64,000 nt of DNA from Macrostomum hystrix (taxonomy: Eukaryota; Platyhelminthes; Macrostomidae). The notes under the pieces were generated by a model that was not told where the DNA came from, searched no databases, and worked only from the letters and a program-made list of their open reading frames with translations. Location: NCBI GenBank assembly GCA_950097015.1, contig CATNEN010000001.1, positions 12,298,001-12,362,000 on the forward strand, read 5' to 3'. The stretch's first letter is position 1, and each line of letters starts with the position of its first letter. Of the stretch, positions 53,647-62,440 are shown one piece after another. The translations under genes and the position numbers were made by a program.

Positions 53647-54082
53647 TTCTCCTCCAGCTAAAGGATGACGGTCAACACCGGCTGGCCGTCAGCCGCACTT
53701 AAACCAAAAACAGGTAAGCACCTTCTCTTCCTTGTATTTACGCACAACTGTCACACTGAACGAATCGGCCATAAACAGGCACTGCCATCAAATCAAATGT
53801 ATCCATGGCGCATAAATCAACAATCGTACATGGCGCATTAACTGCTGAATAAACAAATATATAAGACAAAAAAAACACACTACAACGGCAACCGTAGGCC
53901 AAGAACATCAATGTGAAAATTAAATGCTCATGGCGCCTAAACAACAGAAACTAGTAAGGACCTTACAAGGCTAAAACAGATAGATCGTACAAAAATCAAC
54001 AAACAAACTAATAATAGCATATGCACGGGAACTAAATATCGGCGCATGCACGAATTGTGGCGCTACTGGATAATCATGCACA
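53647..54082. other. E2 3' untranslated region and polypurine tract
   Basis: The first 75 bp match E1, including the polypurine GGAGGAGAA and the opposite-strand splice donor CAGGTAAG at about 53711. The rest is not shared with E1 and has no supported gene. Confidence 0.6.
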
Positions 54083-55000
54083 TTAATAGTAGGCTGACAT
54101 GCGCAGCATGGCCTCTGGCAGCCACCCTCCTTCCACCAGTTCGATCATGACCAGGCCATACCGGGCCACTAGCTGGTGTGGCGTCCTGGCCGGGCCATTG
54201 ATGGCCACCTCAGTCCGCGCTGCTGCCTCCTGAGCCATTTCTCGCCGCGTAGCTCTCTCTTCGTTGGCGAAGGCTCTTTGTACCGCGGCAGGCCAGCCTT
54301 CATCCAGTTGGCCCCGGGCAGCACGTGCCAACGATTCGGCCACGAATTGAGTAGCCGCTTCGCGGTCTGCAGCTCTGCCCTCCCATTGGGCCCGGCGCTG
54401 CCGACGCCGCTGGGCACCTCCTCTACGCCGTCTCGGACGAGCGGCCGCGCCCAAGTCATCTGGGCTCTCTCCTGAAGATGAATCCCGAGGCGGGGACAGC
54501 TCCGCAGCCGGAGGTGCTGCTGGGCCCTCGGCGTCGGACTCGTGGCTGTGGTCCGAGTCGGGGTCTGCCACTCCCTCATCGTCTGAGGGCATTCCTTGCT
54601 GAAGGGCTGCCCACAGATCCTCGCCCGGATCCACCTGCGCCTCGTCTGAGCCGCTGCTCTCGCTGCTCAGGATTGGCCTGCGCGCTTGCGTCGCCGCTTC
54701 CGCAGTATCTGGCACCGCCTGTGTACTTTTGTGCTTTTTGTACACTGGCTCCTGGCTGTTTGCATCTCTAAGTTGTCTCTTCTGGGGCTGCTGTGAACGG
54801 GTTAAAGATGGCATGAATTGACGATGCCAATTCGGCGAGCGCTGACCCAGTGGGAAGGGCGCACTGCGGCCAAATTGGCTCCTTAACAGCTCAACCCGTT
54901 TACTCACCTCCATCGGTGCATCAATCCTGCGTGTCACTCCCAGAAGCCGTGGGCGCGTTGGCACCCTTTCTTCAGGATTTCTATTTTCATCGTTCTCCAT
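54083..55000 (-). CDS. E2 ORF3, unrecognised accessory protein
   Basis: A 305-residue ORF starting 60 bases after pol. It has the same architecture as E1 ORF3: SAPFPLGQRSPNW block, acidic Ser-rich middle (SSESSGSDEAQVDPGEDLW), basic RPRRRRGG and RRRQRRAQW, then helices VAESLARAA, RATRREMAQEAAAR and IELVEGGWLPEAM. By eye the C-terminal third is about two-thirds identical to E1, and the rest less, whereas gag-pol is nearly identical. No signal peptide, membrane segment or known domain. How it is translated is unknown: it is not in an obvious continuation of pol, and a spliced or reinitiated message is likely. Confidence 0.82.
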   Translation of the reverse strand: MENDENRNPEERVPTRPRLLGVTRRIDAPMEVSKRVELLRSQFGRSAPFPLGQRSPNWHRQFMPSLTRSQQPQKRQLRDANSQEPVYKKHKSTQAVPDTAEAATQARRPILSSESSGSDEAQVDPGEDLWAALQQGMPSDDEGVADPDSDHSHESDAEGPAAPPAAELSPPRDSSSGESPDDLGAAARPRRRRGGAQRRRQRRAQWEGRAADREAATQFVAESLARAARGQLDEGWPAAVQRAFANEERATRREMAQEAAARTEVAINGPARTPHQLVARYGLVMIELVEGGWLPEAMLRMSAYY

Positions 55001-55060
55001 CTTCTTATTTTCTTTGATTATCTTTAAGATTTGCCTTTCACCTCGCTTCGAAGAGGAAAT

Positions 55061-58000
55061 TTACTGAAACATTGTAGGTAGGCCATACATTGCTCTGACA
55101 AAATAGGACTTTCTGCTTGGATCGACCTGCAGCCTTTCCGGCTCTCGCCCAACTCTTTGCGGCCTCTGCTGCGGCTCCTGATCCCTAGCTTCACCTATCT
55201 GAGCAGCCTCACCTACACCTTCGGCCCTAACACTTTCTGCAACTTCCCCGTGCACAGAGGATGGGATAGGGGACAGGGTTGGAGAGGGCAACGGACTGTC
55301 CGACGGCAGGACAACCACATCACCATACGCCTCCCCCGCCTCTTCTCCGTTGCAGATCTCTGGACCGGCCGGTTCGTGGAGATTCGGCCTGGAAACAGCT
55401 CGTGGTCGCAGGTGCCACCTTCGAGCGCTCCACAGGCCGATCTCGTCGTCGTCGTCGTCGTCGTCGTCGCTGTCGGCAGGCTCACCGGCCGCGTCAGCTA
55501 CTGGAGGGCTACCCTTGGGTGGCTTTCCGAGCTTCCGCCTTGCCGGGCTCGCCTCTTCCGTCCTGTCGCATCTTGAGGCCGGTACCGGGAGCAGGTTGCG
55601 CCGGTGGACTACCAGCACCTGCTTCCTGGCCTTCCTGGTGTTGCCGTGTCGCCTGATCTTGTAGACTGTCTCGCCCTTACACTCGAGCACTACGTAGACC
55701 GATTGTCTAGGCCGATGGAATTTGCTGATCTCGCCGGATTCGATCACCGGGTTGTTAAGCAGGACCAGCTGGCCTGGGCGGAGTGGTCTCGCCTGCGGTC
55801 TTTCTTGGTAGTGTTCTTCTCGCAGCACCTGGTACCTCTCGAGCTTGTCCCGGGCACAATTGACCGCCTGGTCTATGCGCTCCTGGAAATGTCGGAGATA
55901 ATCTGGCAAGTCTGCGTACTCGGCCAGCGCAGTCAACGTGTTGTCTACGGGCAGCCGGTACTCCCGTCCGAAGACCAGGAAGTACGGCGTGTACCCGGTC
56001 ACAGGGTGGACACTAGTGCGCAACGCGATTAAGCACGCGGGCAGCATCAGGTCCCAATCCTTGTGATCCTTTTCCAACAAGCACGTGAGCACTGACTTGA
56101 TTTGGCGATTCAGGTTTTCGACCTGGCCATTGCTGGCCGGGTTATAGGGACACGTGTGCGTGTGGCGGATGCCATACAGCTTGCAGAAGTCCTCAAACTC
56201 TGCACTCATGAAGTTCGTCCCCTGGTCCGTGTGCAGCCAGGCTGGTGCACCGTACTCGGGAATGAACCTATCCAGCAGCAGTTTGATCACGGTTTTCGTC
56301 TTCTGGTTTCGCATCGGATAGGCAAACGGGTACTTCGATGTTGCATCACACAGGGTGAGGATGTACCGATGTCCTCGGGCACTTGGTTGAGACAAAGGCC
56401 CGATTACGTCGGCGTGCACCCTTCCCAAAACCTCACACACTGGATAGCTCTGCGGTGGGACTACCTCCTTCCGCCTTGACTTGCTCTCCAGGCATGTCCT
56501 GCAACGTGCCACGTACCCCGTCGCCTCCGACCAGAGACCGGGTCTCCAGAACCTGTCTCTCACTCTCTGCACCGTCTTGGACTGGCCGAGATGACCCGCC
56601 AAGGGCGAATCATGCAAAGCCTCAAAGACGCGCGAGTCTAACGCTTTCGGTAGCACTGGTCGCGGCGGCCGGTTGTCATCAAAGTCTATGACGAGCAACC
56701 CGTCGCGCACCTCCAGCTCCTCAAACGCACCCAGGAGGTCTCTGACCTCCTTCGGCATCTGGAGTCGCTGATCGAACCTGGGCTTGTCCCTTCCTGACAG
56801 CTTCAGTTCCGTCAGGTATCGGATTGCCGGGTCTTGGTGCTGAGCTTCTAGCAACTCAACCTGGCTAACCGGCACCTTCAGGAACTCTGTCACCACTGCT
56901 CTTACCGGAGGCAGCTCTCCATTGTCCTTGTCCTCCTTGTCCTTGGACCCAGGAGCCCTGGCAGCAGGGGGTGTCCTTGACAGGCGAGACTGGTCGCAAC
57001 GAGTCTGACAATTCCCCTCCACCTCTGCTCCCTGTCCCACGGAGAGTCCAACAGTCGGCAGGCAGGACTGGCTGCAACGAGCTAACTGCTGATCCTCCTG
57101 ACCCGAGGACCTTGACACAGCGGGATCAGTCGCTCGCAGGCAGGACTGGCTGCAACGAGCCAGCGACTTCTCCCCTGTTTCCGAGAACTCCTCAACAGCA
57201 GGATTCGGTGTCTGCAGGCAGGACTGGCTGCAACGAGCGGACACCTCCTCCTCTGTCTCCGGACACACCAGAGGCTCTGGATCCGGCGCCTGCAGGCAGG
57301 ACTGGCTGCAACGAGCGGGCACCTTCTCCTTCACCTCTGAGCCTTCCGCCACCACCTGAGTTTGCACCTGTGCCTTGGCATCACAGCCCCGCACCCAGTG
57401 CTCCTCCCTTGTGGCTCCCTGGCTCCAGCTACCTTCAGTAGCTACCGTCTGCACGGCGGCATCCACAGTCTGCAGGCAGAACTGGCTGCAACGAGCTGAC
57501 TGCGGGGCCCCGTTGACAGGTGCTTCCCGCCTCACAGGCTGGCCTGCGGTCGTGTCTTCCTGACACCCTTGCAGCACCGCCTTATCTTGGCGCACCTCGA
57601 CAGGCTCCAGGACCGGCTCTTCCACCAGTCCTTCAGACACAGCTGCTTCCCATCCTGGTCGGCCGTCAATGACACCTTGAGCCTTGGGTTTCACAGCTCG
57701 CAGTGGCTCTGCGGCTTCGTTGACTTCAACCTGTTTATCGTCCCTTTCCTGTCCCTCCTCCAGCTGACTCGAAACTTGGCGGGTGCAAGCACTCGCACCG
57801 AACTGGTTGTGGGGTGTCACCACCCCAAAAGAACAATTCACCGGATTATCCGGCTTTCTCGACATCGAGTCAGCATTTTGGTGAGACTTTCCAGGACGAT
57901 GAACAATGGTGAAGTCAAACTCACTCATTCTCTCAACCCAACGGCCTAAGATGCCTGTCGCCTCGGTCTGATGCATGAGCCACAGCAGGGCCTTGTGATC

Positions 58001-60295
58001 GGACCGGACAACAAACTTCTTGCCAACCAGGAAGTACCGGAAATGCCGCATCGCATCTACGACTGCCAGCAATTCTTTGCGGGTCGTAGTGTAGCGGGTC
58101 TCCGGCCCTCGCAGCTTCCGGCTGTAGTAGCCAACAGGCCTTTCTACTCCATCAGACTGCAGCTGATTCAAACAAGCCCCTATGCGGTCATCAGAGGCGT
58201 CTGTGTCCAGGACGAAAGTCACCTTCGGGTCAGAGGTGTACTCCGGGTACGCCAGTACCTCCGTTGAGCACAACGCATCCTTCAATCCCTGAAAGGCTCT
58301 CTCATGCTCTGTCTTCCACAGACCCTTCAAGCTGGTAACGTCCCGCTTAGTGAGCTCGTGCAATGGTGCTGCAATCCCTGAGTAATTGCGGACGAACTTC
58401 TTGTAGTACTGTGCCAACCCCAAGAAGCTGCGCAATTCTTTGGCGCTTCGAGGTGTCGGCCAGCCTCTGAGCTCGGCGATCTTATCCTCGTTCGTCAGGA
58501 TGCCTTCTGGTGTCACCACATGGCCTAAGTAGTGCAGCTCCCTCTTGAACAGGTGGCACTTCTTCGGCTTCAGCTTGAACTGGGCTTCACGGATTCGAGT
58601 CAGCATCATCCTCAGATGCTCCAAATGGTCGTCAAAGGTAGGCGAGTGGACGAGTATATCATCGATATACCCCAACGCTACCTTTGGCGTCAGCCCCTCC
58701 AGCAGCTTGTTGATACAGCGCTGAAAAGACCCTGCCGAATCCGTCATGCCCATCGGCAACACAGTAAACTCAAACTGACCTCTGTGGTGAACCGAGAACG
58801 CGGTCAGGTGTCTATCCTGCTCTCTCAGCGGGATCTGCCAGAAACCTTGTGCAAGATCGAGGGCGGAATAGTACTGCGCCCCTCTCAAATGCTCAAAGGT
58901 CTGCTGAATGTCTGGCAGCGGATAGACGTGCTTCAGGCAGCGGCTATTCAACTCGCGATAGTCTAAGACAATCCTGATAGTCTTGTCTTTCTTCGGGACA
59001 ATCAGGAGAGGCGTGTTGTAGCTGGAGAATGTCGGCTTGATGATGCCTTTCGCCAACATCTCATCCAGCATCTTGTCCAACTGTTCCATCAAGTGAGGCG
59101 GGATCCTCCTCGGTGGAATGCGAACTGGAGTGGGATCTGTCACAATGATCTCATGAGTGACTAAGTCAGTGACACCATGGTCCAGGGGATGCATTGCGAA
59201 TGCCTCGCGGCACTCTCTCAACATCTCCTTAACCCGATGCCTCTGCTCCTCGGTCAACCTCTCACAAATCTCCACCTCCTCTAGCCATGCCTCATCGCTC
59301 TCCAGCCCTTCTGCCTGAACCTGCCTGACCGGCGTCTCCTCTAGCTCTGGTAGGTATTCCAGTTCGTCTGCCTTCAATGGCCTCGCTAGCCCTACAAGTC
59401 CATTGCGTCGAATGACCGCCGGGAAGCAAGAGGTATTGAGGACTTCAACACACCCTGTCCCGTCAGCCATCGTCAGCAATGTCGGGGCCATCTCGACCTG
59501 AGACGCCCCTGACTTCAGTCCTGACCTCAAGGACTCAACAAGCAGCGGCGTGCCGTGACAGTCAGTCCGGCCACCCGCTAGCTTCACCGCTACGAGCATC
59601 GAAGAGCGCGCTGGCACAGTGGTCTGCTCGAGTGAGTAAACCCGACTGGCCCTCGCCTCTCGCCTCGTGAACCTCAGCGGTACTTTCGTTCCTGACTTCA
59701 TGGTCAGCATTCCCTTCGGAAAGTCAATCTTCTGGGTGTGCTGGCGCATGAAATCAATTCCTAGGATGTTCTCGTGCTCGCCCTTCGTCACGCAGAACTC
59801 GACGTCTACAGCGTAGTCGCCGAGCCTGACCTCAAAGGCGACTCGCCCTAAAACCGGCAATCGAGAACCATCAAAGTTGCACAGGGCACTCTCTCCTGTC
59901 AGCACAGCGTGCGGCACTACATGCCGCAGAGATGCCCACGTCTCACTTCCAATCAGACAGCGCCTGCTCCCTGAGTCTAGGAGAAAAGGCACCGTCTTCT
60001 TGGAAACCATCGCCGTCACATAGGGGTCAGCGTTGGAGGCATACCAACGCTCGAGGAAGCTGGTGCTAGGAGAGCCCCTACCCTCTCCTCCAGCTGACTC
60101 CTCAGTCTCCCTCAGGCCCGTCCAGGAACTGGACTGCGAGGGGCACTGCCGTCCGTGCTCCTCGCCGTCCCGTTTCCCGAAGTCTGAGTGCCTTGGGCCT
60201 GCAGCTCGGACTGCTGCCTGGGCTCTTGCCGTTGCTCTCTCGGGTACCCCCGAGTGTGGTGCTCGTAACGCGGCTTGGGTGGCCTCGTCGGGCAA
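55061..60295 (-). CDS. pol: E2 Pol polyprotein, intact
   Basis: An open frame of 1744 codons; the made part starts at the frameshift site near 60177, since the first ATG lies inside gag. Order with approximate residues: protease (FLLDSGSRRCLIG, 105); RT (LDYRELNSR, LGYIDDILVHS at 543); RNase H (FVLDTDASDDRIGACL at 696, VVRSDHKALLWL); a linker of six ARCSQSCL-type repeats (930-1110); integrase H2C2 finger (HLGQ..CRTCLESK); integrase core with VHADVIGPL (1297), HTDQGTNF (1358) and SNGQVENLN (1394); C-terminal domain (PGQLVLLNNPV, VHRRNLLPV); acidic Pro-rich tail. All catalytic residues are present. Longer than usual gypsy Pol because of the repeat linker and tail. No chromodomain is seen. Confidence 0.96.
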   Translation of the reverse strand: MPDEATQAALRAPHSGVPERATARAQAAVRAAGPRHSDFGKRDGEEHGRQCPSQSSSWTGLRETEESAGGEGRGSPSTSFLERWYASNADPYVTAMVSKKTVPFLLDSGSRRCLIGSETWASLRHVVPHAVLTGESALCNFDGSRLPVLGRVAFEVRLGDYAVDVEFCVTKGEHENILGIDFMRQHTQKIDFPKGMLTMKSGTKVPLRFTRREARASRVYSLEQTTVPARSSMLVAVKLAGGRTDCHGTPLLVESLRSGLKSGASQVEMAPTLLTMADGTGCVEVLNTSCFPAVIRRNGLVGLARPLKADELEYLPELEETPVRQVQAEGLESDEAWLEEVEICERLTEEQRHRVKEMLRECREAFAMHPLDHGVTDLVTHEIIVTDPTPVRIPPRRIPPHLMEQLDKMLDEMLAKGIIKPTFSSYNTPLLIVPKKDKTIRIVLDYRELNSRCLKHVYPLPDIQQTFEHLRGAQYYSALDLAQGFWQIPLREQDRHLTAFSVHHRGQFEFTVLPMGMTDSAGSFQRCINKLLEGLTPKVALGYIDDILVHSPTFDDHLEHLRMMLTRIREAQFKLKPKKCHLFKRELHYLGHVVTPEGILTNEDKIAELRGWPTPRSAKELRSFLGLAQYYKKFVRNYSGIAAPLHELTKRDVTSLKGLWKTEHERAFQGLKDALCSTEVLAYPEYTSDPKVTFVLDTDASDDRIGACLNQLQSDGVERPVGYYSRKLRGPETRYTTTRKELLAVVDAMRHFRYFLVGKKFVVRSDHKALLWLMHQTEATGILGRWVERMSEFDFTIVHRPGKSHQNADSMSRKPDNPVNCSFGVVTPHNQFGASACTRQVSSQLEEGQERDDKQVEVNEAAEPLRAVKPKAQGVIDGRPGWEAAVSEGLVEEPVLEPVEVRQDKAVLQGCQEDTTAGQPVRREAPVNGAPQSARCSQFCLQTVDAAVQTVATEGSWSQGATREEHWVRGCDAKAQVQTQVVAEGSEVKEKVPARCSQSCLQAPDPEPLVCPETEEEVSARCSQSCLQTPNPAVEEFSETGEKSLARCSQSCLRATDPAVSRSSGQEDQQLARCSQSCLPTVGLSVGQGAEVEGNCQTRCDQSRLSRTPPAARAPGSKDKEDKDNGELPPVRAVVTEFLKVPVSQVELLEAQHQDPAIRYLTELKLSGRDKPRFDQRLQMPKEVRDLLGAFEELEVRDGLLVIDFDDNRPPRPVLPKALDSRVFEALHDSPLAGHLGQSKTVQRVRDRFWRPGLWSEATGYVARCRTCLESKSRRKEVVPPQSYPVCEVLGRVHADVIGPLSQPSARGHRYILTLCDATSKYPFAYPMRNQKTKTVIKLLLDRFIPEYGAPAWLHTDQGTNFMSAEFEDFCKLYGIRHTHTCPYNPASNGQVENLNRQIKSVLTCLLEKDHKDWDLMLPACLIALRTSVHPVTGYTPYFLVFGREYRLPVDNTLTALAEYADLPDYLRHFQERIDQAVNCARDKLERYQVLREEHYQERPQARPLRPGQLVLLNNPVIESGEISKFHRPRQSVYVVLECKGETVYKIRRHGNTRKARKQVLVVHRRNLLPVPASRCDRTEEASPARRKLGKPPKGSPPVADAAGEPADSDDDDDDDDEIGLWSARRWHLRPRAVSRPNLHEPAGPEICNGEEAGEAYGDVVVLPSDSPLPSPTLSPIPSSVHGEVAESVRAEGVGEAAQIGEARDQEPQQRPQRVGREPERLQVDPSRKSYFVRAMYGLPTMFQ

Positions 60296-61401
60296 TCACG
60301 CCTCAGGTGTCCGAACTTCCCGCAACCAAAGCATGCCCCTCTTGGCGGCGCCGGTCCTTCCTGCTGCACGGCTCCTTGTGGTCGGCTGAGCGCCTGGACC
60401 AGCATCTCCTGCATCTTCTGCTGATGCTGCAGCTGCTGGCCCTGGACCTCGACCATCTTGGTCATCAGCGATTCGAGTCCCTTCAGCGCAGCGGTAACAC
60501 CTTGCGGTGGCGGCCGTGCATTCAGGTCCCCATACTCGCCGTGCACCATCCGAGCCGGCCCATCCTTCGCCCTCTGGACTGCCTCGTCGACCACCTCTAG
60601 GCGCTTTAACTCTCGCCTAGCTTCCAGGAGTGTCCTAGGGCGAGTCCGCAGCAGGTGCTTGCGGTTCTCAACCGAAGTCCGAACTCCCTTAATAAACTGG
60701 TCGACCAACTCATAGTCCAAATCTCTTTGGCGAAGGTTGGTATAGGCCTGCTCGCCGAGTCCCTGCAACGCATCAGCATAATCATCCAGCGTTTCCGCTT
60801 TCTTCTGATAGCGATTGCGGAACTCGTCTCGGTACTCCTCAGGGCTACTCAGCGGCGCGAATCGCTCCACAATACGCTCCTTGAACTGGGCATACGTGAG
60901 CTCTTCGGGCAGCTTCATCCTGAGGACGGCATTCAGGCACTGTACATCGAGGTGGTCGAGTAGAAGGGCCTTGCGTGTCTCCGAACTGCGAATCGCAGCC
61001 CGGGCGCAATACGCTTCAAACGCGTCCACCCACAGATGCACGTCCTGACCCCGAGAAAACTTGGCAATCTTCGCCGTCCTACCTTGTTGTTGTTCCACCT
61101 GCTTCTCCATCAGGTTGAGCATCCGGTACACCAGGTCAGCCGTCGCCCTGTCGTCCAGCCTCGGTCGTCGTCGCCTTGCTGCCGCTGCCGCTGCGTCCCG
61201 GTCGTCGTCCTCGCCGCCAGACTGGTCGTCGTCGCCGAAGTCGCTCTCGCCGTCCTCGCCGTCGCCGACACAGCCGTTGCCGCGGCCGTTCCACCGACTC
61301 CTGCCAGCAGCTTCCTGCAGCGCACAGCCACCGCGAGACTCCAAGCTCCGGGCTACCTGCTGCCTCTCTTCCCTCTCAGAATCCAATTCCTCTTGGGACA
61401 T
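60112..61401 (-). CDS. gag: E2 Gag polyprotein
   Basis: A 429-residue Gag from ATG 61401, with the same layout as E1: acidic N-terminal region with DDDQSGGEDD, capsid region (LWVDAFEAYCARAAIRSSET, YRDEFRNRYQKKAETLDDYA), zinc knuckle CFGCGKFGHLRRDC near residue 363, and a Gln/Arg-rich tail. Differences from E1 are a few residues and short indels (QQQGRTAK against QGRTAK). It should assemble the particle and package RNA. The last 20 codons overlap pol in the -1 frame. Confidence 0.95.
   Translation of the reverse strand: MSQEELDSEREERQQVARSLESRGGCALQEAAGRSRWNGRGNGCVGDGEDGESDFGDDDQSGGEDDDRDAAAAAARRRRPRLDDRATADLVYRMLNLMEKQVEQQQGRTAKIAKFSRGQDVHLWVDAFEAYCARAAIRSSETRKALLLDHLDVQCLNAVLRMKLPEELTYAQFKERIVERFAPLSSPEEYRDEFRNRYQKKAETLDDYADALQGLGEQAYTNLRQRDLDYELVDQFIKGVRTSVENRKHLLRTRPRTLLEARRELKRLEVVDEAVQRAKDGPARMVHGEYGDLNARPPPQGVTAALKGLESLMTKMVEVQGQQLQHQQKMQEMLVQALSRPQGAVQQEGPAPPRGACFGCGKFGHLRRDCPTRPPKPRYEHHTRGYPREQRQEPRQQSELQAQGTQTSGNGTARSTDGSAPRSPVPGRA
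60136..60178 (-). promoter_or_regulatory. E2 gag-pol -1 ribosomal frameshift signal
   Basis: Slippery G GGA AAC (60172-60178) in the Gag frame, a 6-base spacer (GGGACG), then the arms GCGAGGAGCAC (60155-60165) and GTGCCCCTCGC (60136-60146) pairing with one A/C mismatch around an 8-base loop. The pol frame continues from GGG AAA CGG. Confidence 0.87.
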
Positions 61402-61444
61402 GGCGTTCGTTTCCGCAGTGAATGAGTAAAAAGGCTAACTCGAA

Positions 61445-61464
61445 TCACACCGCTTTGCCACCAA
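61445..61464 (-). promoter_or_regulatory. E2 primer-binding region
   Basis: TTGGTGGCAAAGCGGTG immediately follows the LTR end ACAACA on the minus strand, identical to E1. Confidence 0.6.
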
Positions 61465-62131
61465 TGTTGTACCTGTGGTAGCGTGGCACACACAATTGGC
61501 AAAAATAACCAAGACAGGAACTAGATTCCGAGAGAGAGAGTATCCGGCCTCACACTCAGATGCTTCCTAGCAGAAGAACAATCCGGTAGTCAGGCTTAGA
61601 CAGCTAAGTTCTCTCGGGACTTCTTCTACTTAGTCCACGTTCTAGCTAAACTCACAGATCTTATGCTAGGTCGGGTGACACACCAAGCTTCTAAATGCAG
61701 TGTGTGACCTAGACCAACAAGAATCGTCTAAGATCTTTAGAGAGCCAAAAGAATGGACACAGAAAGTAATCACAAACTGTTCCGAGCGGGGTGAAGACTG
61801 GAGACAAGAAACGTGCCATATTCATACAGAAATCGTGCTACCATGATAACAATCCCATCTCAAGGATTCGTCGGACTGTGCTCTACTTATAGTAGGAGCA
61901 TTTGAGCGTTGTTATGCCAGTCTTCTTCCGAACTTAAGCGATTGCACCATGGTGTGCAATGTGACTCAGTGCGCAGACAGAGCTGGAAAGAGAGAGAGAG
62001 AGCGGAGGGGGTGGCGAGCGGATGTGACAGTGCACGGGAAACACTAACTACCAACCCTAGCCCTCCCACAGACCTAGAACAGCCTGACTCACAGATTGCC
62101 TGGAGGCTGCTCAGCAGTCTACAGCACATCA
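61465..62131 (-). repeat. E2 5' LTR
   Basis: Same as 52980-53646 apart from about one base. The TATA-like CTATAAGTA at 61883-61891 would direct transcription leftwards into gag. Confidence 0.93.
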
Positions 62132-62135
62132 TTTC

Positions 62136-62440
62136 AAATTTGTGTCCAGATCGTGCGGGCTTCTTACTCAGTTAGCTAGGGCGTGTTGCGCAAGTTGACG
62201 ATCCAATTCCAATTCAGCGGCAGTCAGGGAATGAAATTCTCAATAGGTCAAGATGGTTTCACATTTGATAATGTGGGCAAAAATCTTGTTTTTCGAACTT
62301 TTATCCCATTTAGAATGAAGCAATGTCTTAGTAAAATTACGTGTACCAGCGCGCAAACAATACGCATCGAATGTAGAAAACCCCACGAAATTCGGTCCAC
62401 GCAGTGTCAAGTTAATCCAAGGTTCCTATATATAGTTTTG
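62136..62440. repeat. Dispersed repeat R, copy 2, right of E2
   Basis: Continues repeat R after the E2 target site: 62132-62275 corresponds to 51255-51375, and 62280-62440 to 50690-50870 (CCAGCGCGCAAACA, GAAAACCCCACGAAAT). The order of the two segments shows that R units can lie in tandem. Confidence 0.8.

Larger units (their letters stand above)
52980..62131 (-). mobile_element. E2: full-length Ty3/gypsy retrotransposon with intact ORFs
   Basis: LTRs of 667 bp (52980-53646, 61465-62131) differ at about one position (GGCTCAC against GGCACAC). A 4-bp TSD, TTTC, flanks it (52976-52979, 62132-62135), and the disrupted target, repeat R, is readable on both sides. On the minus strand it contains primer-binding region, gag, frameshift signal, a continuous pol and ORF3. 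Nothing in the reading frames is broken, so it is a candidate autonomous, recently active copy that could also serve E1. Confidence 0.95.

Noticed and set aside
55157-60389. Plus-strand ORFs of 100-156 codons opposite E2 pol and gag (and the same in E1)
   Set aside because: They are antisense shadows of the conserved minus-strand genes and are explained by codon bias there.
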